Origin: an uncultured bacterium
GTDB taxonomy: Bacteria > Verrucomicrobiota > Lentisphaeria > Victivallales > Victivallaceae
NCBI GenBank assembly: GCA_949286445.1
Contig: CASECL010000094.1
Location: 1 to 6,443 of the forward strand
Direction: 5' to 3'
DNA: 6,443 nucleotides
Shown here: piece after piece, positions 5,837-6,443 of the stretch
How positions within the stretch are numbered: the first letter of the stretch is position 1
Layout of the letters: the number at the start of each line of letters is the position of its first letter
The notes under the pieces: model-generated
The model's database searches: none
Told to the model about the DNA's origin: nothing
What the model saw: only the letters and a program-made list of their open reading frames with translations
Position numbers and translations under genes: made by a program

Positions 5837-5865
5837 AATATACACCCCGGAGGCGGAAAATACAA
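5837..5865 (-). promoter_or_regulatory. Candidate promoter of the mutarotase gene
   Basis: TTGTAT (5860-5865) and TATATT (5837-5842) are separated by 17 bp on the minus strand, giving a leader of about 37 nt. The -10 is good (5 of 6); the -35 matches only its TTG half. Confidence 0.4.
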
Positions 5866-5896
5866 CTTCCCGGCAGAACATTATTTTTTCTCCGGT

Positions 5897-5925
5897 TTGA
5901 CTTTTGACCGCTCCGGTGATATCTT
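5897..5925 (+). promoter_or_regulatory. Candidate promoter of murJ, possibly producing a leaderless mRNA
   Basis: TTGACT (5897-5902), a 17-bp spacer and TATCTT (5920-5925) form a plausible sigma-70 promoter whose start of transcription (about 5932-5934) coincides with the ATG at 5934. An alternative, TTGACC (5904-5909), 15 bp, TATAAA (5925-5930), would start inside the gene. The heptamer CTCCGGT occurs at 5890-5896 and 5911-5917, 21 bp apart. Confidence 0.45.
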
Positions 5926-5933
5926 ATAAAATC

Positions 5934-6443
5934 ATGGAAGTCAAACAGCTTAACACTCATCTGCTGAAAAGTTCATTCGGCGTATCGCTCGCTACTTTAG
6001 CCAGCCGCGTTATGGGGCTGGTACGGGTAATGCTGGAAGCCAGAACACTGGGCGGCGGGGAATTTGCCGGAGCCTGGTTTTTAGCCTTTTCCATTCCGAA
6101 TCTGTTCCGCCGTCTGCTGGGAGAAGGTGCCCTCGGGACTGCGCTGATCCCGGTTATAACCCAGCGGGAAAATGAACATGGCACCGGCAAAGTCAGGGAG
6201 GATCTGGCTATCGTCTTTGCCGCACTGGGGGCGGTGCTGGCACTGATTGTCGTTGTCATTTCCGCCGGGGCATGGCTGTTGTGTTACTTCGGCAGGGAAT
6301 TGGAAATAGCCTTTCTGCAAACCCCGCGAATGGTGCTTACATTGCAGCTTCTCCCGCTGCTGATGCCATACGCCTTTTTTATCTGCCTGATCGGAGTGAT
6401 CGGAGCAGTGCTGAATACCAGAAGAAGTTTTTTTCTTCCGGCA
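5934..6443 (+). CDS. murJ: Lipid II flippase MurJ, N-terminal 170 residues (3' end outside window)
   Basis: MurJ flips lipid II across the inner membrane for peptidoglycan synthesis; it is a MOP-superfamily transporter with about 14 helices in total. The visible part contains the N-terminal signature 'SRVMGLVR' (24-31), 'IPNLFRRLLGEGALGTALIPV' (54-74, key residues N56, R59, R60, E64) and hydrophobic helices at about 90-117 and 138-161, ending near 'AVLNTRRSFFLPA', the same order as E. coli MurJ. R25, R31 and R59 align with the essential E. coli R18, R24 and R52. V32 and G46 stand where E. coli has D25 and D39. The ATG at 5934 gives a 24-residue lead to R25, against 17 in E. coli. No Shine-Dalgarno precedes it; an in-frame GTG at 5916 also lacks one. 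Divergent from the mutarotase gene with a 140-bp shared upstream region. Confidence 0.93.
   Translation, partial: MEVKQLNTHLLKSSFGVSLATLASRVMGLVRVMLEARTLGGGEFAGAWFLAFSIPNLFRRLLGEGALGTALIPVITQRENEHGTGKVREDLAIVFAALGAVLALIVVVISAGAWLLCYFGRELEIAFLQTPRMVLTLQLLPLLMPYAFFICLIGVIGAVLNTRRSFFLPA

Noticed and set aside
5957..6320. Minus-strand frames opposite murJ
   Set aside because: Ser/Pro/Arg-rich shadows of the hydrophobic MurJ coding sequence, which has unambiguous family motifs.
1..6443. CRISPR arrays, tRNA/rRNA genes, insertion sequences, phage or defence genes
   Set aside because: Looked for on both strands: no regularly spaced repeats, no tRNA-like cloverleaf, no transposase or integrase motifs, no terminal inverted repeats with target duplications.

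Overview
The window is a chromosomal stretch of about 50% GC dominated by cell-envelope functions. It suggests a member of the Lentisphaerota (Victivallis-like) or a close PVC-group relative. The grounds are a pseudopilin of the 'FTLIELLVVIAII ... LPALN.AR' type with a degenerate H-X9-DG motif, which is massively expanded in Lentisphaerota and Planctomycetota, and a MurJ with an 'LEAR.LGGG ... RRLLGEGALGTALIP' N-terminus. The taxonomic call is inference from protein style, not from a marker gene.

Layout. (1) 1-291, plus strand: the C-terminal end of a CapF/WbjC-like SDR sugar-nucleotide reductase that stops where the cupin domain would begin in two-domain relatives. (2) 300-3861, minus strand: a two-gene operon read right to left. 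First comes an O-antigen ligase/polymerase-like membrane protein (Wzy_C type, with a TPR-like tail), then, overlapping it by 23 bp, a GT-C fold glycosyltransferase. It converges on the reductase with an 8-bp gap. (3) 3862-4118: a 257-bp non-coding stretch with a candidate promoter, two inverted repeats, and a convincing intrinsic terminator for the gene to its right. (4) 4119-4805, minus: a secreted pseudopilin with a strong Shine-Dalgarno, an extended -10 promoter, A-tract-rich upstream DNA and highly biased codons, all pointing to high expression. (5) 4969-5793, minus: a D-hexose-6-phosphate mutarotase. (6) 5794-5933: a divergent promoter region. (7) 5934-6443, plus: the first 170 residues of the lipid II flippase MurJ, cut by the window edge.

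How they may work together. The reductase, polymerase/ligase and GT-C enzyme fit surface polysaccharide or glycoconjugate assembly: nucleotide sugar supply, lipid-linked sugar transfer on the outer face of the inner membrane, and polymerisation or ligation. MurJ is peptidoglycan housekeeping and the mutarotase is sugar-phosphate housekeeping. The most suggestive arrangement is a pseudopilin gene followed on the same strand by a Wzy_C-type enzyme and a glycosyltransferase. This resembles the pilA-tfpO pilin-glycosylation layout of Pseudomonas, but the link is a hypothesis and chance adjacency is quite possible. I found no CRISPR array, RNA gene, transposon, phage gene or defence system, and nothing I would call a clear new system.
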